Source of the DNA: VAZQ01 sp963702695
GTDB taxonomy: Bacteria > Pseudomonadota > Alphaproteobacteria > Rhizobiales > Xanthobacteraceae
Assembly (NCBI GenBank): GCA_963702695.1
Contig: CAVPDS010000005.1
Coordinates: 88,668 to 152,667, forward strand
Length of the DNA: 64,000 bases
Direction: 5' to 3'
Part shown: positions 54,810 through 63,846 of the stretch, in pieces
Layout of the letters: every line of letters starts with the position of its first letter
Numbering within the stretch: position 1 is the stretch's first letter
Program-made: the position numbers and the translations under genes
The notes under the pieces: model-generated
Told to the model about the DNA's origin: nothing
What the model saw: only the letters and a program-made list of their open reading frames with translations
Databases searched by the model: none

Positions 54810-55376
54810 ATGATCGATACGCGCTCACGAGGCCGGCGCCGGCGCTTCCTGGCTGGAACACGGCATGTACTGGCATCTCTGCTGATTGGCCTGGTGCCGC
54901 TCGCGGTCGGCGCATCCCCCCTTGTTTTCATCTGCTGGCTTATGCAGCCGACCGTACAGGCTGCCCGTGAGATCAGTACCTACGATGCGCTGTCGGCAAC
55001 ACGCATCGAGCCACTCCCCCGCAAAATGGAATCGCCGAACGACCCTTCTTCGCTTGCGGGGGGGAACGATTACGCTGTACTATCCCCCATTCAGGATATC
55101 GCACCCGTGCAGCAACTCCAGAGGCAGGAGCGAGCTTACGATCGCAAGCAATCGCGCTCCGCGCGCAAAACAAAGCATGGTCGCAACTATGCCTATGCCG
55201 AGAGCCGGGATGCCGATCGCCGCGCACAATCATCAAATGGCCGCAACGGGTTCAGCAACGTCTCCGCGGGCGATTGGAACCGTGACCGCCGCTCGCAGTC
55301 GAGACATTCGCCGAACCGTGCGGCGAGCGCCTATGCGTATGCCGATAACTGGGGTGCATCGTCCAAGCGCCGTTAA
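54810..55376 (+). CDS. Hypothetical membrane-anchored protein
   Basis: The ATG at 54810 gives 188 residues. A basic N-terminus (RSRGRRRRFLAG) precedes one membrane segment (VLASLLIGLVPLAVGASPLV and following residues). A low-complexity, Arg/Ser/Tyr-rich external tail (YAYAESRDADRRAQSSNGRN) completes it. No domain is recognised. A Shine-Dalgarno-like AAAGGC lies upstream but is weak. Confidence 0.5.
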   Translation: MIDTRSRGRRRRFLAGTRHVLASLLIGLVPLAVGASPLVFICWLMQPTVQAAREISTYDALSATRIEPLPRKMESPNDPSSLAGGNDYAVLSPIQDIAPVQQLQRQERAYDRKQSRSARKTKHGRNYAYAESRDADRRAQSSNGRNGFSNVSAGDWNRDRRSQSRHSPNRAASAYAYADNWGASSKRR

Positions 55377-55639
55377 TGCAGGCAACATTGACATATATAT
55401 GGCGCGGTCGAAGGGTGGTTCTGCAGGTGACGCTGCGCCGGGTCTCCAGCGCGCTTACGTGCTTGGCCTGCATGTGAACCGGCGTGGAGTCCCGATGCCG
55501 ATCGACGCCGGGGTCACGTTTCCTACGCGCATAAAATCAACACCTTCAGTTTCCGGGCATGGCTACGCCGCGGTCGGCATCAGTTTTAGTTCCCAAGCCA
55601 CACAAAAGCCCTCGAGCGTTAATCCACGCGCTCGCTGTC

Positions 55640-55765
55640 GCTCGTTCAGCAGCACAATCCCATGCGCCTCCGCCGCCGGAACGCGAGATCAAGCGGCGTG
55701 AACGTTCTTCTTAAGAAAATCGACCGCTTCATCGCCGAAGAATTCGGGGCCGGAACGATATCCGA
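55640..55765 (-). pseudogene. Remnant of a second aspartate 4-decarboxylase gene
   Basis: On the minus strand the DNA reads FFGDEAVDFLKKNVH and then, with single-base slips, PLDLAFR and AEAHGIVLLN. This aligns with residues around IGDEAVEHLKKNIHPLDLTF and RLAEAHGIVLLNGGG of AspD encoded at 57644-59260. About 125 bases of the 3' region survive, with at least two indels. It lies 70 bases downstream of the second aspT gene, in the same relative position and orientation as aspD after the first aspT. The surrounding 55377-55836 stretch has no other recognisable gene. Confidence 0.75.
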
Positions 55766-55836
55766 TGTGCAAGACGAACAGGCCGGAACAGCATTGACCC
55801 GATGTTGCCCTTATTTCGAATATTTAATACCCTCCT

Positions 55837-57528
55837 TCATTTCCCGATCGTCATCATGGCCACGAGGACCGGTCCCCAGGCCGTCAGCAAAATGTTCCCG
55901 ATGGCATAGGGCACTGTGTAACCCAGTGCAGGAATGCTGCTCCGAGACTCGTCCTGGATGGCGCGAAGGGCGGCGGTAATCGTCCCAGCTCCAGCGCAGG
56001 CACCGAGAACGATAAGAGGGTTCATCTTCAGGACATAGCGGCCGAAGAGGATGCCCAGTGTATGAGGCAGCAAGGCTGATACCAAACCTACGGCGACCAG
56101 GCTCAATCCGGTTTTCTGAAGGCCGGCAAAGAAACTGGGGCCGGCGTTGATGCCGACCACGCCGATGAAGATACACAATCCGACGGTATCGAAGATCCAG
56201 ATCGCCGGCTCGGGGATTCGACCGAAAAACGGATACACCGCGCGAAGCCAGCCGAACACCAGCCCCATGACGAGGGCACCCCCGCTGGCAGTGAGTGTCA
56301 GCGGAATGCTTCCGATTGTGACCGAGAGCAGGCCGACGAATCCTCCAAGCACGATGCCCGTCCCGACAAAGACCATGTCGGTCGACGTCGTCGGGCGGTC
56401 AGGATACCCGAGGTCCTTCGCGGCCCGATCGACTTCGCGCTTGGTGCCGATCAGGCGCAACACGTCTCCCCGATCGATACGGGTATTCGCGGCAATGGGC
56501 ATCTCTTGCCCGGCCCGCGTCAGATTCCGCAGGAACACCCCACGGACGGACTCCAGCCCAGCCAGTTCCGCTATCGTTTTTCCAACCACAGAGGGTTGGG
56601 TAACCACCACATCCAGGACCTCGATCGGGATATCCAACAGAGCCTTGTCGTCGACCTCGGGGCCGATTTTGCGCCCGCCTTCCACATGCGCTTCCTGCCG
56701 CGCGAGGATCGCGACCACATCGTCTTGGTGAATGACCGAGGCGGGCCCGGCTTCGATGATCTGGCCGCCGTGGCGGATGCGTACGATGAAGACCCGGACG
56801 TCTTTTGGCAGCGCTTCGAGTTCGGCTACGGTCTTATTGATCAGATCCGGGCTCGTCACGCGGTAGGCGCGGATATCGAAGAGCTTCGCCCCCGAGACCA
56901 CGCCAAGTTCCGGCGCGGCGGCGCCCGCGATCTTGGCCTGCATCCGCTCGCCCTCCTCGCGGAGGTTGATCCCCATCAGCTTGGGCCCGATCGTGGGAAG
57001 GAACCAGACAAGGCTGGCGGTTCCGACAAGGTAAGTCACGGCATACGCGACCGGAATGTTGTTCATGAGCGCGGTCTTCTCCGCATCCGGAATGGCCAGG
57101 CGCTGGATCGCCTCGCCGGCAGTGCCGATCACGGTGGACTCCGAGAACGCCCCCGCAAGGAGCCCCGCGGCTGTCCCGATGTCGTACCCGAGAAGCTTCG
57201 CGAACGCGAAAGCCGTGAGCAGACACGCCACGCACAAGACGACGGTGAGCGCCACCTGGGGAAGGGCGTCGCCCTTGAGCCCGCGAAAGAATTGCGGGCC
57301 CACCTTATACCCGGTGGTGAAGAGGAAGAGATCGAAGAAGATCGTCTTTACGATGGCCGGGACCTTGATGTCGAGCTGCCCGATCAGAACCCCGGCCAGC
57401 AGCGTCCCGACGACGATCCCGAGGCTAAAGCTCCCAAACTTGACGCGGCCGATCAGGAAGCCAATCGCCAGCGTCAGGAAAATCGCCAGTTCGGGATTGT
57501 TCCGCAGGGCCTGTACGAAAAAGTCCAT
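55837..57528 (-). CDS. aspT: Aspartate:alanine exchanger (AspT/AAE family) transporter, intact copy
   Basis: The 563-residue membrane protein has the two-half AspT/YidE duplication layout. About five segments lie at each end, with ELAIFLTLAIGFLIGRVKFG at the start and GACAGAGTITAALRAIQDES in the second half. Two TrkA-C-like domains fill the middle (DVRVFIVRIRHGGQIIEAGP; RGVFLRNLTRAGQEMP). AspT exchanges aspartate for alanine, so that aspartate decarboxylation generates a proton gradient. The SD region is tandemly duplicated (57529-57566), with GGAGG eight bases before the ATG. It follows aspD by about 115 bases. Confidence 0.88.
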   Translation of the reverse strand: MDFFVQALRNNPELAIFLTLAIGFLIGRVKFGSFSLGIVVGTLLAGVLIGQLDIKVPAIVKTIFFDLFLFTTGYKVGPQFFRGLKGDALPQVALTVVLCVACLLTAFAFAKLLGYDIGTAAGLLAGAFSESTVIGTAGEAIQRLAIPDAEKTALMNNIPVAYAVTYLVGTASLVWFLPTIGPKLMGINLREEGERMQAKIAGAAAPELGVVSGAKLFDIRAYRVTSPDLINKTVAELEALPKDVRVFIVRIRHGGQIIEAGPASVIHQDDVVAILARQEAHVEGGRKIGPEVDDKALLDIPIEVLDVVVTQPSVVGKTIAELAGLESVRGVFLRNLTRAGQEMPIAANTRIDRGDVLRLIGTKREVDRAAKDLGYPDRPTTSTDMVFVGTGIVLGGFVGLLSVTIGSIPLTLTASGGALVMGLVFGWLRAVYPFFGRIPEPAIWIFDTVGLCIFIGVVGINAGPSFFAGLQKTGLSLVAVGLVSALLPHTLGILFGRYVLKMNPLIVLGACAGAGTITAALRAIQDESRSSIPALGYTVPYAIGNILLTAWGPVLVAMMTIGK

Positions 57529-57643
57529 GTTGGGCTCCTCCCGGTAAGTTTGGCTCCTCCCGGTAATTGCGATAACGCCGCCGCATAGCGGACACAGTAT
57601 GCGGATTCGCTGCGCCGCGCCCGGTCACCTTGCGTATTTTATT

Positions 57644-59260
57644 TCATTTCTTAGGCGCCGCCTTCGACGCCTCGTATGCATCCCGGTAGCCGCGTGCAAT
57701 CGACCGCACGCCGCGGCCGATGTCCTCGTAGGCCTCGTCCGGCAGGTTCGCCAACGACACGCGCATCGACCAGTTGGGCGCTTCGAAGCCGCCGCCGTTG
57801 AGCAATACGATGCCGTGCGCCTCGGCCAGGCGGAAGGTGAGATCGAGCGGGTGGATGTTCTTCTTCAGATGCTCCACCGCTTCATCGCCAATGTTCTTGC
57901 GGGCCCAGAACTCGAAGTCGACGAGGGCGTAATACGCGTCGAAGTTCGGGTTCGGAGCGACCTCAAGTCCCAAGCCTTCAAGCATCGCTTTCATGCGCCG
58001 ATGGACAATCTCCATGCAAGCCTTCTGGTAATCCTTCTTCGTATCCATCAGTTCATGCAGTGAGAACATCGTCATCATCACCTGCTGCGGCAGCGAAAGC
58101 CCGGCGGTGTGGTTGAGGCCGATGTCGCGGCTGTCGGCTACGATGCGGTCGATGAACTTAAGTTTTCGCGGTTCAAGCGTGATCGGACCGTAGCGTTTGT
58201 CCAGGGCCTCCACGTGCTTGGCCGGTAGTTTCGCGATCATCTCATCGAAGATGTTGTCTTCATGGATCGCTATGGTGCCGAGGCGCCAGCCGGTGCAACC
58301 GAAGTACTTGGAATAGGAATACACGCCAATCGTGTTACGCGGCAGCTCGCCGAGCAGGGATCGGAAATCCTCGACGAACGTCCCGTACACGTCGTCGGTC
58401 AGCAGCATCAAGTCAGGGCGTTTGTTCTTCACCAGGCTGACGATCTTGGCGATCGTTTCCCTGCTCATCCCCATTCCGCTGGGATTGCCGGGATTGACGA
58501 TGAAGAATGCCTTGATCTTCGGGTCTTCCAGCTTCTTGAGTTCCTCGTCCGTATACTGGAAGCGGTTCTCTTGCGGCGCTCTGATTGGCACCATCTTCAG
58601 ATCGTAATCCTCGAGGTGCGTCATCTCGAGGTAAGGCGTGAAGATCGGCGTGCCGAGCGCGATCGTGTCGCCGGGAAACAGCAATCGGTTGGCCTTCAGC
58701 GATTTGAAAATGTAGCACATCGCTGCGGTGCCGCCTTCGACCGCGTAAATGTCGAACTTGCCGGAAGGGCGCGGCTTTCCGCACATCGCCCACATCAGAT
58801 ATTCGTGCACAATGCGCTCGTTGTGGACCAGCATGCGATCGGGCACCGGATAACGGTCGCCAATGATCGAATCGACGAGCTCGTGGACGAATGCATCAGG
58901 GTCGAACCCGAAGGTCTTGATCGCGAACTTCACCATCGAAGACAGGAATTCCGCACCGGGCATATCCATGTGCTTGGCGAGCCATGCGTCGAGGCGACCT
59001 GCGATGCCCTTGGCCTGCGGCATTCCACCAATTCCGGGAGATTCCTCCATTACCCGCTTGCTTTCGGTGATGGCGAACTGGCCGAGCAGGAAGAAACCTT
59101 CGCGCGGCGTGGTGGCGACCCAATTCGGATTACCGCGGCCAGCATCTAGGAACGCGGACTGGGTCGTCCTGGAGGTCTCTTTGGCAAGGTGGATGAGCTC
59201 GTTCTTGATCTCGAACGGTCCCAAAGCCTCAAATTTTTTCAGCGTAAGGATGTCAGCCAT
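57644..59260 (-). CDS. aspD: Bifunctional aspartate transaminase / aspartate 4-decarboxylase
   Basis: The ATG at 59260 has AGGGAG six bases upstream and gives 538 residues, matching AspD (about 530). It is a fold-type I PLP enzyme: LDAGRGNPNWVATTPREGFF near the N-terminus, EGGTAAMCYIFKSL for phosphate binding, FFIVNPGNPSGMGMS, LLTDDVYGTFV with the cofactor Asp, and the Schiff-base Lys in YSYSKYFGCTGWRLG. It converts L-aspartate to L-alanine and CO2. Together with AspT it forms a known proton-motive decarboxylation cycle (as in Tetragenococcus and Comamonas). It sits between the two aspT copies. Confidence 0.92.
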   Translation of the reverse strand: MADILTLKKFEALGPFEIKNELIHLAKETSRTTQSAFLDAGRGNPNWVATTPREGFFLLGQFAITESKRVMEESPGIGGMPQAKGIAGRLDAWLAKHMDMPGAEFLSSMVKFAIKTFGFDPDAFVHELVDSIIGDRYPVPDRMLVHNERIVHEYLMWAMCGKPRPSGKFDIYAVEGGTAAMCYIFKSLKANRLLFPGDTIALGTPIFTPYLEMTHLEDYDLKMVPIRAPQENRFQYTDEELKKLEDPKIKAFFIVNPGNPSGMGMSRETIAKIVSLVKNKRPDLMLLTDDVYGTFVEDFRSLLGELPRNTIGVYSYSKYFGCTGWRLGTIAIHEDNIFDEMIAKLPAKHVEALDKRYGPITLEPRKLKFIDRIVADSRDIGLNHTAGLSLPQQVMMTMFSLHELMDTKKDYQKACMEIVHRRMKAMLEGLGLEVAPNPNFDAYYALVDFEFWARKNIGDEAVEHLKKNIHPLDLTFRLAEAHGIVLLNGGGFEAPNWSMRVSLANLPDEAYEDIGRGVRSIARGYRDAYEASKAAPKK

Positions 59261-59379
59261 GACGTACTCCCTGTTCAAACTGTGTTGAGGCTTTGAGAAC
59301 GGCGCAGGTCAACGATGATCAGCACGAAGTTGCCGGAAGATGGAGGGCATTTTGCAGCGCCGTCTTCCGGCCTTGGCGG

Positions 59380-61083
59380 CTACGTCAGTAAGATCACGAG
59401 GACCATGCCCCAGATCGTCAGCAAAGTGTTTCCAACCGCGTAGGTGACAGTGTAGCCGAGTCCCGGGATCTGGCTCTTGGCGATGTCGTTGACCATGCCA
59501 AGCGACGCGGTGGTGGTGCGGGCGCCGGAGACGGCCCCCAGCAAGATGGCGTCATCGAAGCGAAACAGGTATTTGCCCGCGTACATCGCCAGGATCAGCG
59601 GCAGGGTGGTGGCAAAGACGCCCCACAGGAACAGGCTGAAGCCAAGCTGTTGCAGCCCAGCGACGAATTTCGGCCCCGACGAGAGGCCGACGATGGCGAT
59701 GAACACGTTCAGACCGACCGAGTTCATGAACCACACGGTCGGCGACGGAATCCGTCCGAAGGTCGGACGCACCGAACGCAGCCAGCCGAAGAACAGGCCC
59801 GCAATCAAAGCACCGCCAGAGGTGGACAACGTGAGCGGCACGCTGCCAATCTTGTAGACCACTGCGCCGAGCAGAGCGCCGATCGAGATTGCCGCACCGA
59901 TGAACGCTACATCGGCCACGTCGGTGGCGCGGTCGGGAACGCCCAGCATCTTGGTCGCTGCTGCGATGTTCTGCGTGCCTCCGACGAGGGTCACGATATC
60001 GCCTCGCTGCAGCTTCGTGTCCGGCAGGATTGGGATGTCGGTCGCGGTCCCTCCTCGGGTAATCTTTCGCAGGAACACGCCGCGGGCCCCTGGCGCTTGC
60101 GCCAACTCGGTCAGGGTCTTGCCATCGACCTCCTTGTTGGTCACGTAGATATCGACGCCGTCGATCGGCACCGCCAGCAGTTCGCGATCGTCAACCTCTT
60201 CGGCTCCGGCACCGGTCAACTTCACTAGCACGTCGCGGCGGCCGGCGATGGCGACGACGTCGCCCGTCTAAATCACCGTTTCGGCCGTGGCGTCCATGAT
60301 CTGTCCGCCGCGTCGGATGCGCTGGATAAACACCCGGTGCTCGGGCAGCAGCGCCTCGGCTTCCTGCACGGTCTTGCTGACAACCAGTCCGTCATTTCGG
60401 ACGCGGAACGCCCGCAACTCGAATTGATGCCAAGCGGTACCGGGACCGCCGACTTGCTTCTTGCCCCCGTGCTTCTCCTCGTAAAGTTTGCAGGCGGCTT
60501 CAAGATCGATACGAAGCAGTGCCGGCCCGATCAGTGCGATGACGATGGCAGAGCCGATCGTGCCGAAGATATACGTGACCGCGTAGGCGACCGGCATCGC
60601 ATCAAGGAGGTTCTTGGCTTCTTCCGGCGAGAGGCCCAGGCGGTTGATCGCGTCGGTGGCAAGACCCATCGACGCCGAAATCGTCTGTGAGCCCGCATAG
60701 AGTCCCGTCGCGGAACCGATATCGTACCCGGCCAATTTGGCGGTGAGATAGGCGCTGATCAGGCAGAACACGCAGACCACCGCGGCATAGATCGCCTGCG
60801 GAAGACCGTCAGACGAGATGCCGCGCACGAATTGCGGTCCGACCGCATAGCCGATGGCGAACAGGAACATCAGGAAGAAGAACGGTTTGAGCGGCCCTGT
60901 CACTGGGATGTCGAGCTGGCCGATGATCACCGCGGCGATCAAAGTTGCGGTCACCGCCCCGAGGCCCAGACCTTTGTAGTTGAAGGAGCCGAAATAATAA
61001 CCAAATGCCAGAGACAGGAAGATCGCGATCTCTGGATAGCTTCGGAGCGTTTGAACGAACCAGTCGACCATGGCCGCACCCAT
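59380..61083 (-). pseudogene. aspT: Aspartate:alanine exchanger (AspT family), interrupted by in-frame TAG
   Basis: The frame from 61083 (ATG at 61071 also possible) matches the intact copy at 55837-57528 along its length: EIAIFLSLAFGYYFG, VFIQRIRRGGQIMDATAETV, GARGVFLRKITRGG, and GAVSGARTTTASLGMVNDI. A TAG at 60268-60270 interrupts ETVI*TGDVVAIAGRRD, in the TrkA-C region at about residue 272. There is no frame change on either side; the total would be 567 residues. One C-to-T change from CAG explains it. The product as written is either truncated or split into halves, with possible restart at 60231. Confidence 0.85.
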
Positions 61084-61110
61084 TCCCGTGACGATCTGTT
61101 TGCAAAGCGG

Positions 61111-63846
61111 CTATGCCGCGCGCTTCGGCGCGACGCCCGCAAGCTTCGCCAGCGCATCGGTGTGCACCAGCTTCAGGCCCTCGGCCGCGTCGTAGCCGTG
61201 GATCTCCTTCACATCGAGCTTGCGCATGAAGTCGATCGTTTCCCGCGTGATCACCTGGCCCGGCACCATGATCGGGAAGCCCGGCGGATACGGAATGACG
61301 AAGCTTGCGGAAACGAGATCGGGGCCGTCTTTCAGTCGCCGGTCGATCTCTGGATCGGCAAGCCGGATATATTCGCAGCCATCGGCGTCGTAGGCCGCAT
61401 AAAAGCCGACGCGGATATCACCTTCGTTCGTGCGTCCTCCGGCATCCCGCCGGAAGGCATCATGGAAGTGCGAGAAGTTCGGCAGGTCGGGCACGTCCTT
61501 CATCAGGCTGCGCACGCGCGCAGCGAACGCCTCATTCACGTGCGGGCCGCCTTGCGCCAGGCGCTGGTCGATCTCCCTGCTGATCTCCACCAACACCCTG
61601 ATGAGATGGGCGACGTCGCTGCGCGTGTTGTTGATGTTGGACTGCAGCAAGACGGAGTTGCGCGAGGTCTTGTTGAGCTGGATGTTGTAGCGGCTCGCCA
61701 GCAGTCCCTTGAATTGCGTGCCGTCGAAGCCTGCGGTCCCGCACACCAGCGTGATGCGCGTGGGGTCGAGGCAGAACTCGTCCTCCTCCAGGCTGCGCCG
61801 TGCCGACGCCCAATTTGACTTCGGATCGAGGTAGTCGGTGAAGCCGCTTTCGCGATAGGACGCCGGCACCATCTTGTCGGCGCCGAGGATGTGGAAATAT
61901 TTGGAGATCAGCGGGTGTTCGGCGACCGCCTGGCGGATGGCGAGCGCGACTTCGATGGCATTGTGCACGAGGCCGTAGCCCTCGAGCTCCATCTGCCGGC
62001 GCGCCACGTCCAGGCTCGCAATCAGTTGCTGGTTCGGGCTGGTCGAGGCGTGGGTGAACACCGCTTCCTTGAATTGCGCTTCCACGGTGTGGAAATCGAC
62101 GTCCTTGACGAACAGCATCGAGCCCTGCCGCAGCGCCGACATCGACTTGTGCGTCGAGTTCGTCTGATAGACGCGCAGCTTGACCTTGCGCGGATCGGGA
62201 ATGAGCCGCGTCTCCAGCAGGAGATCGTCGGACGGATCCGGTCCGAGTTGCTGCTGCTGTTTGTCATACTGCTCAACCGACTTCGGATCATGCAGCCAGG
62301 CTTCGATATCGGCGGCCGCGCCCATCGCCGTGCGCGGCCGCAGGAATGGCGAGAAGCGCGCAAAGCCAAACCAGGCCTCGTCCCACAGGAAGATCAAATC
62401 AGGCTTGATCGCCAGGCACTCTTCCATCACCCGGCGGGTGTTGTAGATGTGGCCGTCGAATGTGCAGTTCGTCAGGTCTACCATTTTGGCGCGAGCGAGC
62501 CTGCCGTCAGCTTTCAAATTCAACAGCGCCTGTTTGATGGTGCGCAGCGGCACCGCGCCATACATCGAGTATTCCGTCATCGGGAAAGCTTCGACGTAGA
62601 GCGGCTGAGCGCCGCCCAGCACCATCCCGTAATGGTGCGACTTGTGGCAGTTGCGGTCCACGATCGCGATGTCGCCGGGCGCGAGCAGCGCCTGGACCGC
62701 CATCTTGTTCGACGTCGAGGTACCGTTGGTGACGAAGAACACGTGGTCCGCGCCGAAAGCGCGCGCTGCTTTTTCCTGCGCAATCTTGATGTTGCCGGTC
62801 GGCTCCAGCAGGCTGTCGAGACCGCCGGTGGTGGCGCTGCTCTCGGCCAGGAACAGGGTGGGTCCGTAAAACTCGCCCATGTCCCGGATCCAATCGGACT
62901 TGAAAATCGATTTGCCGCGCGCGATCGGCAGCGCGTGGAAGGTGCCGATCGGCCGCTGCGCGTAATTCTTCAAGTTGTTGAAGAACGGGGTATCATAACG
63001 GTCCTGCACGCCTTCGAGAATGGCGAGGTGCAGTTCGAGCAATTCCTCCACGGCATAGAACACCCGGCGGACGGCGTTCGCCTCGGAACTTCCGGCGATT
63101 TCTTCGACTCTGCCATTAGCGACAAGGTAGAGATCGAGTTCCGGCCGAACCCGATTGAGCACCTGCGCCAAGCGGAGCGCTGACCCCTCGGTATTCTTGG
63201 GCTGCTTGCCCAATTCCAACAGCGATCGCAGCACCGGCGCATCGTGGCGCGAGCGGAACGCAAAGCCTTCGTGAATAACGACCGCCGCAAGATCGGGATT
63301 GAGAATGGTGGCGCAGAACGCGTCCTCGAAGCTGCCGACGAAGACCGGCTCGTAGATGAAGGCGTCCAACGGCCGGCGCAGGCGCCGCCATTCGGCCGTC
63401 AACGCAGGCCAACGCGCGGCCGGCGTGCCGGTCACAATCAATACTTCGAAGTAAGGCCGATGCGCTTTCGCCTGCCCCATCGTCGGAGGCAGGGCGTCTG
63501 CCGATACGGATTCGTCATCCTCATGCTCGTCCCAGACACTCGAATTTTGTCGGAAGGATCGAGTCAATATGGCACGGGCAATCCTGCGGGCCAAGGCTGC
63601 CGCAGCCTGCGCGTCGTTGGCCGCTGCGCGATCGCGCAGCGCTGTCATCAATTGCGGGCCTGGATAGGCGTGAAATTCTTCGGTCGCGGCCATCTCGGCC
63701 AGCGCCGTGTCAAACTTCGCGCGGCCGCCGGAATTGTTGGCCCACGCTTCGGCCATCTCCACCAGATTCGTCCATTGATCGCCACGTGCGCCCGGGCCTG
63801 CGAAGAACTGATCGATGCGAGGAAAAGGACGGGCTCCCTTGGACAT
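61111..63846 (-). CDS. Large Orn/Lys/Arg decarboxylase-family PLP enzyme
   Basis: The ATG at 63846 follows GGGAG with seven-base spacing and gives 911 residues. An unusual N-terminal region of about 140 residues precedes a wing-like domain (PYFEVLIVTGTPAARWPALT; VVIHEGFAFRSRHD). The PLP core has FVTNGTSTSNKMAVQALLAP, HKSHHYGMVLGGAQPLY, FLWDEAWFGFARF and the Schiff-base Lys in TNSTHKSMSALRQGSML. The C-terminal domain ends with ETIDFMRKLDVKEIHGYDAA. Family members decarboxylate lysine, ornithine or arginine and consume a proton. It is 28 bases upstream of aspT, so it probably heads the operon; its promoter would lie in 63847-64000. Confidence 0.88.
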   Translation of the reverse strand: MSKGARPFPRIDQFFAGPGARGDQWTNLVEMAEAWANNSGGRAKFDTALAEMAATEEFHAYPGPQLMTALRDRAAANDAQAAAALARRIARAILTRSFRQNSSVWDEHEDDESVSADALPPTMGQAKAHRPYFEVLIVTGTPAARWPALTAEWRRLRRPLDAFIYEPVFVGSFEDAFCATILNPDLAAVVIHEGFAFRSRHDAPVLRSLLELGKQPKNTEGSALRLAQVLNRVRPELDLYLVANGRVEEIAGSSEANAVRRVFYAVEELLELHLAILEGVQDRYDTPFFNNLKNYAQRPIGTFHALPIARGKSIFKSDWIRDMGEFYGPTLFLAESSATTGGLDSLLEPTGNIKIAQEKAARAFGADHVFFVTNGTSTSNKMAVQALLAPGDIAIVDRNCHKSHHYGMVLGGAQPLYVEAFPMTEYSMYGAVPLRTIKQALLNLKADGRLARAKMVDLTNCTFDGHIYNTRRVMEECLAIKPDLIFLWDEAWFGFARFSPFLRPRTAMGAAADIEAWLHDPKSVEQYDKQQQQLGPDPSDDLLLETRLIPDPRKVKLRVYQTNSTHKSMSALRQGSMLFVKDVDFHTVEAQFKEAVFTHASTSPNQQLIASLDVARRQMELEGYGLVHNAIEVALAIRQAVAEHPLISKYFHILGADKMVPASYRESGFTDYLDPKSNWASARRSLEEDEFCLDPTRITLVCGTAGFDGTQFKGLLASRYNIQLNKTSRNSVLLQSNINNTRSDVAHLIRVLVEISREIDQRLAQGGPHVNEAFAARVRSLMKDVPDLPNFSHFHDAFRRDAGGRTNEGDIRVGFYAAYDADGCEYIRLADPEIDRRLKDGPDLVSASFVIPYPPGFPIMVPGQVITRETIDFMRKLDVKEIHGYDAAEGLKLVHTDALAKLAGVAPKRAA

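Noticed and set aside
60268..60270. TAG read as pyrrolysine or programmed readthrough
   Set aside because: No Pyl machinery is in view, the paralogue has His or Gln here, and a point mutation is much simpler.
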